Notes: generated by a model not told the origin, from the letters alone. Counted from the first letter of the stretch, positions 23,225 through 35,416 are shown. The stretch is 64,000 nt of DNA from Acrasis kona (GCA_026419775.2 JAOPGA020000784.1:18097-82096), one strand, 5' to 3'. Translations and numbers: made by a program.

Positions 23225-25550
23225 ATGACCGAGATACTTGGTAATGTGACTTACCAAAGGACCGTGTTCAGTGATGATCAAAAAAATGCAAGAGCTGATG
23301 GAAAGACCCCAGAATATTTTAGATCAAGATTCAAACAGTTCATTCGCCACTTTCACTTGGACAATGTTTTCCTCTACAGAGACCAACTTCGGCACCACTA
23401 CAACCTTCATAAATACTATATAAATGTACGAATAGATCACCTTAGAGCATTTGATGAGGAACTTGTACAAAAATTGATTCAAGAGCCCGCCTCAATGGTC
23501 CCTCTAGTAAGTTTAGCAACTAGTTCATCATAATAACTTTTAGTTTGAAATTGGTGCAAAGGAGGCAGTACACGCTCTCAATCTTCATCGATTTGTTGAC
23601 AATTACAAAGACTCTGACACAAACAGGCCAATACAAAACAGCCAAGACACACAAACAAATTTCGAGGATCTTGATTCAGTTGGGAGTGAGACCAACCTAA
23701 ATCATTTAAACGACATACAAGACATTCAGGTGACATTTTCTTGGAATGCAAATCCCGTTCACATACGCGACCTACAATCAGAACATGTGTCTCGTTTGGT
23801 GTGCGTCAGCGGCATCGTAATCAATGCTTCTCGCACAAGCAGCAAATGCAGTCTCGCTCACATTCAATGCGCAACCTGTAAAATAGAAAAAGTCATTCCA
23901 GTCAAAGCAGGTTTCTCAGGCATCACAATACCCAGTCGATGCGACACCATCCCCATCGCGGGTAAACAACCATGCCGACCGGGCTCATACGTTGTTATTT
24001 CCGACAAGTGTGAGTTCGTGGACCAACAAACCCTCAAATTACAAGAATCACCGGAGACAGTTCCCACGGGAGAAATGCCCCGTAACTTGATTTTATCGGT
24101 AGACAGGTACTTGGTGGAGAGAACGCCACCGGGCACCAGGGTGACCGTGGTGGGCATTTTCTCCACATTCCAAAACGGAAAACAAAGACGCTCCGGAAAG
24201 AGCAACAGCACCATTTCGAATCCGTACATTAGAGTATTGGGTATTGATGTGAGCCGACAGGGAAGCGGTAGGAGCGACATGCAATTTACGGCCAAGGAAG
24301 AGGAGGAATTCAAGAGATTGGCGAGAAGTCCTGATTTGTGTAAATTGATGGTGAACAGCATGGACCCCGCCATTTATGGTCATCAAGATATAAAGAAGGC
24401 ATTAGCTTGTCAATTGCTTGGGGGCAGTAGTAAAACAATGAACGATGGCATTCGCCGTCGTGGTGATATTAATGTGTTGTTGTTGGGTGATCCCTCCACT
24501 GCAAAATCTCAATTGTTAAAATTTGTTGAAAAAGTGGCACCTATCGGGGTGTACACGTCCGGTAAAGGTAGTAGTGCTGCCGGTCTCACGGCTTGTGTAA
24601 TAAAAGAACCGGGCAGTGGTGAATTTTATCTCGAGGGTGGTAGTATGGTGTTGGCCGACGGTGGTATCGTGTGTATTGATGAGTTTGATAAAATGAGGGA
24701 CCAGGACAGAGTTGCCATCCATGAGGCCATGGAACAACAAACCATAAGTATTGCAAAAGCGGGCATCACTACCGTATTGAACAGCAGGACTGCAGTATTG
24801 GCTGCTGCGAATCCATTGTTCGGCAGGTATGATGACATGAAGACCGCAGAGGAGCAAATTGATTTCCAGACCACCATCTTGTCTCGTTTTGATATGATTT
24901 TCATTGTAAAGGACGTCAGAGATCCCAAAAGGGACGAAAGAATTGCACGCCACGTTTTGGGTATTCATCAAAATAAAAAACAAGTTCGAAATGTCGCAAA
25001 TGGCGGCGAACTCGATACAGAGTTTATGAAACGATATATTGCTTATTGTCGTAGTGTTTGTTCTCCTCGTCTCTCTTCCGAAGCTTCCGAATGTTTGATG
25101 AGCTTCTATGTTAATCAAAGAAGTGAGCAGGGTCGCGACAGTAGTCACTCCAATATGCCCACCATACCCATCACCGTGCGTCAATTAGAGGCGCTTGTAC
25201 GCATGTCTGAATCGTTGGCCAAGATGGAGCTCAGTACTGTTGCCAACATAAGTCATGCAGAACAAGCCATACAATTGTTTACAGGTTCTACGATTGAGGC
25301 TATCAAATCTGGTAAGGTGAATATGAACTTGTCAATGAGCGCAGAGGATTTGGTAGAGGTTGAAAAGGCCGAAGAGCGCATTAAAAGTAAAGTACCTTTC
25401 GGTGCGCACATTAACGTTGAAAAACTTATTGCAATGATGGGCATGCTCAATCACAATAGATATATTGTGGACAGAGCGATATTTATTATGGTACAGCGTG
25501 GCGAGTTGGAACACAGGGATCAAAGGAGATCTGTAGTAAGAAAAAAATAA
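23225..25550 (+). CDS. MCM5: MCM5, subunit of the MCM2-7 replicative helicase
   Basis: Exon 1 is 23225..23506, a 37-base intron is 23507..23543, exon 2 is 23544..25550; about 762 residues, the family's usual size. The join MVPL/FEIGAKEAV reproduces a conserved MCM5 segment. Seen in order: N-terminal A domain, a zinc ribbon (CATC near residue 205 with paired Cys downstream), an OB-fold, Walker A GDPSTAKS near residue 410, Walker B and an arginine finger SRFDMIF near residue 545, sensor motifs and the C-terminal winged helix. It unwinds DNA in the CMG complex at replication origins and forks in the nucleus. The stop is inside AAATAAA. Nothing is missing. Confidence 0.97.
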
Positions 25551-25571
25551 ATCACATCAACTTGTATTTAT

Positions 25572-26387
25572 TTATCTGTCATAGTTGCCCAAATCTTCTA
25601 CTTGTTGTTTTATCCAAGATTTGTAGGATAAAACATTAGTGTACACAGCAAATAAAGACTTGGTGCTGCCACATGCTGATGGCCCATAACTTACCAAACC
25701 AACAGATACGTAACCACTGTCGCTACGTGGAGATGTTGCTACAATAGATCCTCCACTGTCACCTGCGCATGTGTCGGATGGATATCCTCCATGCATGCAT
25801 ATTTGAAACCTTTGATCGAAATTTGCACCATAAACTCTTTTGCAGTTCTCTGCTTCTGCGGCATATAAAGTGGTATATAATAGAGTGTTTGACCCGGTAG
25901 CAATAGATGGAGTCATACCCCAACCAGCAGCAGTGTAGGGATAACCTTGTTCTAAAGTAGCTCCATAATCAGCAGCAGCCACGTACCTTGATTTTTGTAC
26001 CCTCTCATTTAAAAGAAGTACTGCTATGTCATTTATTAAAGTTGTCCTATCAAAGTCTGGATGAAGGACATATTCCTTAACGCTGTTGTCATTTCCTCTA
26101 TATTGAGCATTATCAACGTACACGGAACCATACGTCACCGTTATTGCTTTGATGTTATCGTTCTTAACGCAATGAGCGGCTGTCAGAACGTGTCTATAAC
26201 TAATCAGCGCGCCCGCACATATATCCTCTATATTATCATTATGGGTTATTTTTATGTGAACTTGATGTGGTAGGTGCCCAAGGAATGATGGTGTGCCTCC
26301 AGATATTCTTGTCTTACGAGATTCACAACTTCGAATTATGAATAATATTGTCACCACTAGTAAGCATGTACTCAGTATCAATTTCAT
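25572..26387 (-). CDS. Secreted trypsin-like serine protease (S1A)
   Basis: 271 residues. A signal peptide (KLILSTCLLVVTILFIIRSC) is followed by a short pro-segment and the activation site RISGG. The catalytic triad is complete: His72 in TAAHC, Asp120 in NDIAVL and Ser211 in GDSGG. Asp205, six residues before the serine, is the trypsin-type specificity residue, so cleavage after Lys/Arg is expected. Length and cysteine pattern are those of a plain digestive-type protease with no extra domains. The gene is convergent with MCM5 (21 bases between stops); AATAAA overlaps the region just after the stop. Confidence 0.93.
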   Translation of the reverse strand: MKLILSTCLLVVTILFIIRSCESRKTRISGGTPSFLGHLPHQVHIKITHNDNIEDICAGALISYRHVLTAAHCVKNDNIKAITVTYGSVYVDNAQYRGNDNSVKEYVLHPDFDRTTLINDIAVLLLNERVQKSRYVAAADYGATLEQGYPYTAAGWGMTPSIATGSNTLLYTTLYAAEAENCKRVYGANFDQRFQICMHGGYPSDTCAGDSGGSIVATSPRSDSGYVSVGLVSYGPSACGSTKSLFAVYTNVLSYKSWIKQQVEDLGNYDR

Positions 26388-26626
26388 GTTTTCTTTATTG
26401 TATTTTAAGATCCATATAAAAGATGTACATTTTATATTGTTCGAAGAGGTCTACAATAATATATCAAAAGAAGATATTCGCCAATTAAATACTACATCCT
26501 TCAATGAGGATTCGGGAATAATATTTATCGCGAATATCTTCTAGAATCATCATCAAGTGTGCTCAAAGAAAGATACAATCCCAAAATAAGTAAAATCTAT
26601 TTGGATCAGTATTTTAATTGTACAAG

Positions 26627-28943
26627 TTATTTGTTGCTCATTGTTATAACTCCATCCCATTTACTTGCTTCGTGTGTCTTTTGTAACAATTTGCATTGAT
26701 CAATTTTGCTACGAACCAGGCCGTCGTTTTCATAATTTGGTAGCTTGTAAAAGGCATCTATTGCCTCTTGGAACCGCCCAAGGCTGTACAAATCAAATGC
26801 TGCTTTATAATCTTTGTACATTTGCAAGTCTGAAGATGAAAGATACTCGCTCTTGTTTTCTATAGAGAAAACCATAGTTGGTTGCTTTCTACCAACCACC
26901 ACTACTCTATCCACAGGTCTAAAAACGAACTTCTCGCCACATCCTTTTAACGTGCTCTCTGCGGCAATAATTGTAGTTTTATAGCTTTTATTTAAACCTT
27001 CTAGTCTACTTGCTAAATTCACATTATCGCCAAGCTATAAATGGTCAACTAAAAGCAAAAAAAATACGAAAACTTACAACGGTGTAGTTGAAACGCTTAG
27101 ATGATCCAAAATTACCAACAAGAATTTGACCGCTATTGAGTCCGATTCTTACCTCAATTTCTGGTAGATATCTTGACCTCCAGTCATGCGCTTTATTTTT
27201 GATAAAATCTAAGCACTCTAATGATGCATTTAAAGCATTTGCTTGATGATTTCTTACCCAACCAAAAACCCATAACACAATCTCCTATATATTTATCAAT
27301 AACTCCTTTTCTATCTAATATACACTGTGATATGCCCTCGAATGCTTCGCTCATAATAGTTATCAGTTCGTCGGGTGTTAGTCTCTCTGATATCATGGTA
27401 AAATCTTTAACATCCAAGAAGAACACTGTGGCATTTGAATGCTCCAGTCCCAGAGTGGCCTCAGTATTGCTCTGCACTAACCTTCTTACGACCTCTTCCG
27501 GTACATATCTTCTAAATGACAACAAACTAGCGTGCATAGAATGGAAACTGTTTTGCAACTGATTCAGCTCATACCATAAAAATGGTCTAGTAATCGATTG
27601 AATCACATCGCTCTCTAGATTAAAGTTTTGTATAGCTTGGAAACAGTTCTTGATTTTAGTCAAGTTGTTTGTAATGGCAAAACCGACAACGCTAGTACCT
27701 AAAATTCCAAGGATTGTCAATGAAACAGCAGTGACCGCTGTTATGATGACCAACTTGTTAGTTTGACTAGAGTAGTAGGACGATGGCCAAGCAATCCATA
27801 TGTACAGAATATTATTTTCAAAAACAATATCTCTTCTGTTTACAACCATGCTCCCTCTAGTCGGGCTTGTGTAATGGAACTGTTTAATGCTCGCAATGTT
27901 GGTCCACCCTCCCAAATCATTTTTTATCTTGTCATCAAACGCTTTTAGCTCTGGCGTGTTCTGCATGGCATTAAGTGAGTCGACAGTATTGTTCGTATAT
28001 TTGAATATCTTTTCCACAGAAGCTGTATACAAATTTCCATTCTTATCGGTCCAGATTATAATCTGAGATGGAATACTGAGAAGGCTGCCCAAAAACGGTT
28101 CAAGCTGTGTGATTGGAAAAGATGCCATAACCGCACCAACTAATGTGTTGCCGTTCTTGATTGGGGTAATCATTCTGAATGTCATATCGTTGTAGTCATC
28201 CAATTCAATGGAATTGATGCCCACGCCAGTCAAAGTTAAACTGGTAGCAACTTTATATGTTCCGCTGCTATAAACGCTTGACGAGAATCCAATAGGTAGA
28301 GGAGATGTTGATTTGTTTAGTGTGGTATAATTATCAGAGAGTATCGTTGTTGTCACTGTATTCGTTGACGTGTCAAAGTTCGTTAGTTTGTACTGGATTG
28401 AAGTTTCACTTGTAGGAATTTGCGACAATCTACAGACAGATAATGGGTATAGGGAAACTATCATAACGTCCGGTGTGTATCTATTTGTTGAAAGAGCCAC
28501 TTTAGTTAAGCTGCTGAAGGATGCTATGCAGAGTTAAAACATAGTATGGTAAGTTACTAACCTGATGTTAGGTTCGAAAATTCAATAATTTCACTCATAC
28601 TCCGAACGCTTTGCGTCGTTGAATCACGTCGGGGCTTGTATGGTTAGCAACGTTCTATCTGCATCGATTGCTTGAAGCTGGTCATTTGCACTTTGTATGA
28701 TTTTGATACTTTCGACTGTCGATACTGTTATAATTATAACTACAACCACTACAAGGTTCAGGGTCTGAAGCACTAAAACTATGAGAAATGTTTAATTCAA
28801 ATGTTACCGTTGAATATTAGCTTTATGGAAAATATCATCCTCCAGTTTGATATATCCTTTGGCTGTTCTAACCTCCTGAACGATGAGTCATCTTCACTCC
28901 TGATATCATCTAGCTCAGTAAGTGGTACAACGGCTGCAGACAT
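26627..28943 (-). CDS. Membrane adenylyl cyclase, class III (frame broken twice)
   Basis: The start MSAAVVPLTELDD at 28943 leads through a 29-base intron to a TM helix (TLNLVVVVVIIITVSTV), a large extracytoplasmic sensor-like region, a second TM (LVIITAVTAVSLTILGILG) and a class III cyclase domain. The domain has FLDVKDFT and KYIGD (the two metal Asp residues), a Lys before the IGD and FNYTVLGDNVNLASR, where Thr takes the purine-binding position; this is the class IIIb pattern and predicts ATP as substrate. A 43-base intron sits in that motif. The C-terminal tail ends WDGVITMSNK, common in protist cyclases. The frame breaks at about 28630 (CCCC) and about 27255 (AAA); one fewer base repairs each, giving standard family sequence. 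Pseudogene or consensus error. Confidence 0.82.
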
Positions 28944-29278
28944 TAACTTTGGATATTTTACGAGTAACAACTAAAATATCCGAAATTAATCGGTCGTGCG
29001 ACATTCCCGCTTTCCGATATCTATTGAATTACACTGTTCTAATTCTTATGTTGAAGTCTAATTACAAAAGTAAGATTAAGTAAAGTCTATGATTACTATC
29101 GATTCCGTTCGAAAGAACTGTTGTTTGGTGGATAGGCCTACTTTTTGTGTTCTTAAATTCTACTTATCAAAATAGACACTTCTAATTTTTTAGTGTACTG
29201 TATTTTTACTTGTAAAACGAACTGCTCTGGTTGAATGTTAAATTGGAACTTGAACCCTTACAAAAAATATTTAACAAG
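28944..29278. other. Divergent intergenic region
   Basis: About 335 bases between the divergent cyclase and five-TM genes. No gene, repeat or RNA seen; presumably both promoters. Confidence 0.5.
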
Positions 29279-31513
29279 ATGGATTACCTGTCAACATGTG
29301 ACCCATACTTTTACCCATCAGTTTTTTCGCCGACAAATGCTGAGCCATGTACTTGGTTGCATTACACACAATTTGCTATCGTATTTTCGATAACAGTGAT
29401 GGTGATTGGACTTTTAGGTATAATGGCGTGTTTAATTTATAGCGTCGCTTTTCGCTTCAAGTCAACAACAAACACCAAGACAAAAGCATCATTTCACTTT
29501 GAATACTTGTCTATAATGACTGCCATTCTCACTTTTGGAATTCTTATACTCACGCTGGTTTTGACATTTACATCAAGACGCACCATTGCACATGGAAGAG
29601 AGTCGGTTGAGGTTTCAAAGAAAGCATTCAACTATACAGCGAATGGAGTGAAGCAAATGATTGCACCACTTGCCCCCATGCGAGACTTATTTCACCAGTT
29701 CTTAGAAGCAGAAGAAAGCGCCAGCAATTATGCAAATAAAGCGGAGACGTTCGGCTCTGTGAGGATCTTGTTTGAAGTTGGTAACATTTATAATGATGCA
29801 GAATCTTACTTTAGAAAAAAGCTTTTCAAGATCTACTCATATGGCTCCCTGTGATTGATGGGTTCGTAAGCGACTCCCCCCTAAAATCTCACTAGGGTAC
29901 TTAAAGCCGACTTTTTGAATAGATTTAATGTAAAATCATACGGAGATAACATTTATCAACACATTCGTCAGTCTAACGAATCAACCTTGGAGCTCGCCCG
30001 GTGCGTCAGAGATGTGAGCAGTGACTTAAAAAGTTCAGTTGAAGAAGTCAAACTCAGACCACTACAAACCATCAATAATGTACAAGTCATGACCAACCTG
30101 TTCAACGACTCCTCAAACCAACTATCCGACCTAGCAAACGGAGCCGATCAAATTGCCGAAAAATCAAAAACAGCACAATTAATCCTTTTGGTCGTCGGAC
30201 TAGTAAGCGGTTTCATTATACTTTTAGTTTTCTTGTCCTACATCTTTTTATCCATATTAGGAACAAAGAAGAGAGCCTTCGTGCAATTAGGCTCCTGCTT
30301 CTCTCTAGTGTGCATCATTCTATTTTTCGCGTTGGGATCGTTGTCGTTGGGAGTCATTGTTTTGAACGGAGCGTACTGCAAGGACAGAAAGGAAGTACTC
30401 AACCCCAGCCGACTAGACGAAAACTTTAAAATGCAAAACGAAAACTTCACCAATAACTTGAACTTTACCTACGAACTACTCACATGCAGTCACAACGACA
30501 CATTGATGGATTTACAATTACGCTTACATCCCGAAAAGTTCCTAAACACATTTTTGGATCCATTGTTCGAACCAAGCATCGGACATGCCATGAGTTATTT
30601 ATATCCGCTCAGAAACCACACCGTCGACATGTTCGACTACATGGGACTTTCACAATTGAACGTTGCATCTCTCAACGACGACGTTATCGCTTTGGACAAT
30701 TTGATGGAAAACTTGAACAATTCATTCGTTCGCGATCTAGTCGAACCTTCACAAAACGAATCCTTGTACGAATTGGACAACAACATTCGCTTCTCTGAAA
30801 TGGACGACCTGATCGACCAGCTCAATTCCATCACCTTGCAAATTAATGTAACATTCGTGAGGTCCAATGCATCCTCATTCGGAGACAAACAAATCAAGGA
30901 CGAACGATTCACTCGAGAACAAAAAGACGAACTTTTGCGCATTTACAATTCGTTACATGCCCAATCAGTCACCTATGATGAGATTGTGAAATTAGTGATT
31001 CAAGTCAATACGTGGTCAACCATGGCCACGAACCAATTACAATACATTATACAAAATGCAATCTTTAGTTTCGATCGTGATTTGGATGTGACCATTACCG
31101 CACTCGAAATGATGGCAGAAGATGTGGCCAACGTCATCGGCACGTTACAAACGATGGACATTGATCCATTCCTGGCCATCACCAACAACATGACCGCCAA
31201 CATGGAATTCATCAAATCCAACAGCAGATGCGAACAAATCGCAAATCACTTTAACGACATGGAAACATCCATATGTCACGTCGTGTACCCGAGTGCCATC
31301 ATTTACACCATCTTGTTGTTGTTGGCAGGATTGATCTTGTTGTGCTTGTACCCAGTGGCCGTTAAATTGGCAGAGGAGAAGAACCTGGTGAATGCAGAGA
31401 CACACTCCTTGTTGGAGAGCAGGAGAGGGTCGTATAGCGTGAACGTAGTTTATGGTCATAACATGGGTGGCGTCGAAGGTCAGCACATGAGAATCGAAGA
31501 TGAAATAAATTAA
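29279..31513 (+). CDS. Five-TM tweety/prominin-like membrane protein
   Basis: Two exons, 29279..29850 and 29896..31513, about 729 residues. The topology is a short lumenal N-terminus, TM1 (FAIVFSITVMVIGLLGIMACLIY), TM2 (LSIMTAILTFGILILTLVLTF), a long helical outside loop, TM3-TM4 (LILLVVGLVSGFIILLVFL and FSLVCIILFFALGSLSLGVIV), a second long loop with several N-glycosylation sequons, and TM5 (IIYTILLLLAGLILLCLYPV) before a short tail. A CEQ...ETSIC segment just before TM5 resembles the tweety family, and prominins share the same five-TM plan. Neither match is decisive by eye. Tweety proteins are plasma-membrane proteins linked to volume and lipid handling. AATAAA overlaps the last codons before TAA. 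Confidence 0.7.
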
Positions 31514-31525
31514 AATTCTTTTTAT

Positions 31526-34500
31526 TTAAAATAATGCGTATTCGGTGCGTGCGTTGTTTTCTCCTCCTACCACGAATAATGTTGATGACGATTGGGCACA
31601 ACCTGGATTGCTTGTTGATGTGGCTGGGGATTGCGATGAGGATTGGAATGGTTGATCGCACGTGTCGCTTCCAGCACATGTGGAACTTGCAACGTTGTTC
31701 TTGGCCACCACTAGTAGTTTGTTGTTGGAGCTGACCAGGCAACTGTTGCTCAAATCACCTGATGGTTGGTTGCTGTTGGTGGTGAAACTTCCGAGGTCTC
31801 CACCTGATGCAGCGCTTGATGCGTAAATCTTGTTATCTGTTGCACTTGGTCCTACCAAAACACGGTTGTTGTAAGTGGTGGCGCCAAAGTTACTTCTGGT
31901 GGATGGCAAGCTGGAGGCACCTTGTGTGAATGAGCTTAGTGTTTGTCTTTCATAGTCCTTGGGACCGGTTGATTCTGTAGATGTTACGGTTGCGAATTCG
32001 TAGCTAGCTAGATCATCTCCACCAATTGCATAAATAGCTTGGTTTAGACTTGTAACGGCCAAATTACTTCTGGGCGTAGTTAGCGTTTGTTCTAGCTTTA
32101 CCCAGTTACCAATTGATCCAGCTACTGGAATCTTTTTGCCATTAGCTTGTAACTCACCTTTATCTACGAATTTGGTTTGCTCGGTGTTGCTCAAAAGGGC
32201 TAATAAAGACGAAGGTGCTTCGCTGTATGGAGTTCTGTATACATTGTAGCTAGCTGCTCCGGGCACTTGATCCCAAGCTAATTCAACGACAAGACTAGGG
32301 TAGACTGGTGGTGTGTAAATGTTTTGAATGTTACCGATCAAGCTCTCCCCTCCAGGGTTGATATCGCTATTGTTACTGTAAACAGCTGTGATGGCATAAT
32401 AAAAGTTAGCTTCTCCTACTCCAGTAGCGTTTCCATCTCTGTGGGAAGCTGGTAGTGCTACGGTGGGTGTTTTGTTTGGATTCAAAATTAGCGATCTATA
32501 TACGCCAGTAGATGCTGAGCTAGTTGGCTCGGCAGGTGCAGTTTCGTTACCAGTGGGCACTGCTGTGGCAACACCTCCAGTTACATAAATGTAATCGTTG
32601 ACGATGGTGGCTGAATGTCCGGAGAGCGCGACTGGTAGTGATGGTTGAGCCGACCATGCTGAAACGCTGGGTATGGCGTTGGTTGTAGCTGTGGAGGCTG
32701 TGGCACTGTTTACTGTAGGTAAAGCTGCTCCGTTAGATGAACCACCAATGGAGTATACAACGGCTGGTCTGCTGTAGGTTGCGCTGGGTTTGATTCCTGT
32801 AGCTACAACTGCTGGGCGATTCACACCGCTGGGTAGGTTTGATGCTTGTTTGAAGCTTGATGTAGGGGCAAAGTTTACAACTCTTGAATAAATAAAGTTC
32901 AATTTGCTACCAGGGTTGGTTACAATTACTTGACATACGCTATTTACAGCAATGTCTGCATTTACGGAAATGGCATTCGAGCTAGCTGAGTTGACGGTGG
33001 CACCTACAGTGTAGCTACTTCCGTCCAAATTTTCGCACTGCAAGTTAACGGATGGATTGCCCTCAAAGTTGGCTCCGTTGATGGATAGTACTGGACTAGA
33101 ATAGCTAGCACTGTAAACGACTGGAGGTACGGCAGTCGTAACGGTCAATAAATTCTTACCGACACCAACTGTTCCATCCATGTTCACAACGACAACGTCA
33201 TAGACACCAGCGGGAGTAGTAGGGAGAACATCTCCGGAAATTTGATCCCCAGAGCTTGTGATTACAATACCGCTCAACAAAATTGCTGGTTTACCAGATC
33301 CTGGTAACGAAATGTAAACATGTGCACGAGGTAACACCTTGTTGATGTTTACTCTAACAGTAGACACGGCGGAGGTGGATACAATGGTTGGGTAAATTGA
33401 ACTCAATTGTAAATTGGCATTATCAGAAATGAACAGATCTGGTCCATATGGTTGAGTACCACAACCATCGTCGGCGACCACTACCGGTTGGTAGGTACCG
33501 TTTGTGAATGTGTCTGGAACGAACATTGTGACCTTGTTGTCGTAATCGGCAGTAAACTCTTCATTGTAAGCGACTTGCGTGCCATCCGCAGATTTTTTGA
33601 GTAAAAATGTAAGGATGAAATTAAAGTTGAAGTTGACTGTATGCAATCCGACTGGTGTGATGATTCCATTGTAAACAACCGGTGGTTGTGGGTAAATAAA
33701 GTAACGAACGGGATAAACGATAAAGTTGACAAAGGCACTGGTTTGATTACAAACCGATGCGTTCAAATTGTTTGCTTCCACGATTAATGAGTACGTTCCA
33801 TTTGGTAGATCGCGACTGAAAGCGACGGTAATGGTGTAATCGGTGTCGTTTCCTCCTTGGTAGGTAATGTCGACTGCATCGAAAACTAAAGTACTGTTCC
33901 AAACAAGCGAAACCTTGGTTGTGTTGACGAGATTTGTTCCTGTGATGTTGACACTTTGAGTAGCCCCAACAACTGGACTTGCACAGAAAGTTGTGTGACC
34001 CTCAATCTCGATGACGTCGAAGCTCTTGATGACTGGGCACAATGGACTCGGTGGCACGAATGGTGGTGGGGGTGGGGGTGGACAGAATTTCTTGGAGATG
34101 GTCAAGACACCATTTTGATTAATGTTTGAGATGAATGGAGCGGGGTTGATGATGTAGATGGGTAGGTCACCGGTTGAGTTTGCAGTGAATGTGGTGTTGA
34201 ATAGTGTTACTTTGACGCTGCTGCATTGTACCAAAGTGTTGTCTGATGGGTAAATGTAACTGTCTTGTGGGTTGGCGATGAGGTTGACGCAGTCTCCGAA
34301 ATAATTTCTTTGTAAACTCATTTGAATGTCTCCAACTCTTAAGGAAGGTAGACTGAATGAGAAGTCAGCTGCTTGTCTAATGATGAAGGAACCACCACGA
34401 ATGGTAATCTCTGTTGTCTCTTCGTGACACAATTGGTTTGGAGTCACGGAATTGACGTAAGGTGCTTGGAAGAGGAAAAGTCTCTTTGAGTGTTCGCGAT

Positions 34501-35416
34501 CTGTATAAGAGGCGGTTGATGTGAAGATTTTTGTGCCTTGGCCGTTGGTTAAATTGTTGGTCAAACCGATGATGAGATCCTTGTTGTACCATGATGAGTC
34601 GATTACTACAGTAGCGGACGCTGTATCGTTGGTACCTCTGGCTGCTCTTTCATTTCCGTAAACGTTGAATGTGAACTGATCACAAGCCATTGTTTGCGTC
34701 ACCTCACTAATGTTTACGCAAGTACCTGTAACGGTAACGGGTACGATGAGTGGGCTTGTTTGGTTCGAGCTTGGTGATATGATGGATACGTATGGGTGTT
34801 GACCGTTACCAGTAATGAAGCCGCTTCCGGTACCTGTAACTGTGTATCCGTAACCACTTGTTGCTACAGTACTGACGGCTAGTGGTTGTGGTGGTGAGAT
34901 GTTTGTCAATTGGAGGAGTGTGGTGTATAGTTTCTTTGATTTCATACCAGCGGCGTTGAAACCAGAGATGGTGTCAACATCATTAATTCTGTTGCATGGT
35001 TTAGGATTATCCAAGAACAACCGGATAGAAGACTGCGGACTTGTTAGCCCATTATAAATGTCAGTTCCTGGAACCGCGGCACTCACTTTGCACGTACCAT
35101 TCGACGCGCAAGGTCCAACAATAGGTGATAAGGTAGTTAGGTGTTTTTCATAGTTTGTTCCGTAGAACACTGTTACGTTTGGGATCTTGTTTGCAATTTG
35201 TAGAACCTGTGTTCCTTGAAGCTCAACATTAACGACAGTGTTGTTCATGTTGTCGAAACAGATATAATCCAAAATTGGCGATGAATCGTCTAGAGTTGCT
35301 ACTCCGCATGGCCTTCTGAGTCCTAGTCCGAGTCCTAGTCCAAGAGCAAGTGATACTATTGCTGCCGCTGACACTAAGCCAGCCACTATAATGGCTATTA
35401 TGCCCCCTATTTGCAT
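31526..35416 (-). CDS. Large surface protein: TM, IPT/TIG-like repeats, Fn3, kelch
   Basis: 1,296 residues. An N-terminal TM (IIAIIVAGLVSAAAIVSLALGLGLGLGL) with little before it predicts a type II protein with everything else outside. Residues ~40-470 hold Ig-like/IPT-type strands with many N-glycosylation sites; a Pro-rich hinge (FCPPPPPPPFVPPSPLC) follows; more IPT-like modules run to ~900; then kelch-type blades appear (GHSATIVNDYIYVTGG, YAIGGDD, FGATTYNNRVLVG, LFVVGG) with one fibronectin-III-like insert (VVELAWDQVPGAASYNVYRTP). This layout suggests adhesion or ligand binding. No catalytic motif. Convergent with the five-TM gene, 12 bases between stops; the stop overlaps AAATAAA. The domain calls are by motif and would need a profile search. 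Confidence 0.7.
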   Translation of the reverse strand: MQIGGIIAIIVAGLVSAAAIVSLALGLGLGLGLRRPCGVATLDDSSPILDYICFDNMNNTVVNVELQGTQVLQIANKIPNVTVFYGTNYEKHLTTLSPIVGPCASNGTCKVSAAVPGTDIYNGLTSPQSSIRLFLDNPKPCNRINDVDTISGFNAAGMKSKKLYTTLLQLTNISPPQPLAVSTVATSGYGYTVTGTGSGFITGNGQHPYVSIISPSSNQTSPLIVPVTVTGTCVNISEVTQTMACDQFTFNVYGNERAARGTNDTASATVVIDSSWYNKDLIIGLTNNLTNGQGTKIFTSTASYTDREHSKRLFLFQAPYVNSVTPNQLCHEETTEITIRGGSFIIRQAADFSFSLPSLRVGDIQMSLQRNYFGDCVNLIANPQDSYIYPSDNTLVQCSSVKVTLFNTTFTANSTGDLPIYIINPAPFISNINQNGVLTISKKFCPPPPPPPFVPPSPLCPVIKSFDVIEIEGHTTFCASPVVGATQSVNITGTNLVNTTKVSLVWNSTLVFDAVDITYQGGNDTDYTITVAFSRDLPNGTYSLIVEANNLNASVCNQTSAFVNFIVYPVRYFIYPQPPVVYNGIITPVGLHTVNFNFNFILTFLLKKSADGTQVAYNEEFTADYDNKVTMFVPDTFTNGTYQPVVVADDGCGTQPYGPDLFISDNANLQLSSIYPTIVSTSAVSTVRVNINKVLPRAHVYISLPGSGKPAILLSGIVITSSGDQISGDVLPTTPAGVYDVVVVNMDGTVGVGKNLLTVTTAVPPVVYSASYSSPVLSINGANFEGNPSVNLQCENLDGSSYTVGATVNSASSNAISVNADIAVNSVCQVIVTNPGSKLNFIYSRVVNFAPTSSFKQASNLPSGVNRPAVVATGIKPSATYSRPAVVYSIGGSSNGAALPTVNSATASTATTNAIPSVSAWSAQPSLPVALSGHSATIVNDYIYVTGGVATAVPTGNETAPAEPTSSASTGVYRSLILNPNKTPTVALPASHRDGNATGVGEANFYYAITAVYSNNSDINPGGESLIGNIQNIYTPPVYPSLVVELAWDQVPGAASYNVYRTPYSEAPSSLLALLSNTEQTKFVDKGELQANGKKIPVAGSIGNWVKLEQTLTTPRSNLAVTSLNQAIYAIGGDDLASYEFATVTSTESTGPKDYERQTLSSFTQGASSLPSTRSNFGATTYNNRVLVGPSATDNKIYASSAASGGDLGSFTTNSNQPSGDLSNSCLVSSNNKLLVVAKNNVASSTCAGSDTCDQPFQSSSQSPATSTSNPGCAQSSSTLFVVGGENNARTEYALF

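Noticed and set aside
27241-27265. A 16-base GTAAG...AAG intron at the cyclase frame break
   Set aside because: It would restore the frame, but it deletes residues (NHQA) that match the family; removing one A keeps them. Sixteen bases is also below any intron otherwise seen here.
28615-28640. A 19-base intron (GTGATTCAAC...AAAG) at the other cyclase break
   Set aside because: GT...AG pairs at a frame-restoring distance are easy to find by chance; a CCCC to CCC correction is simpler.
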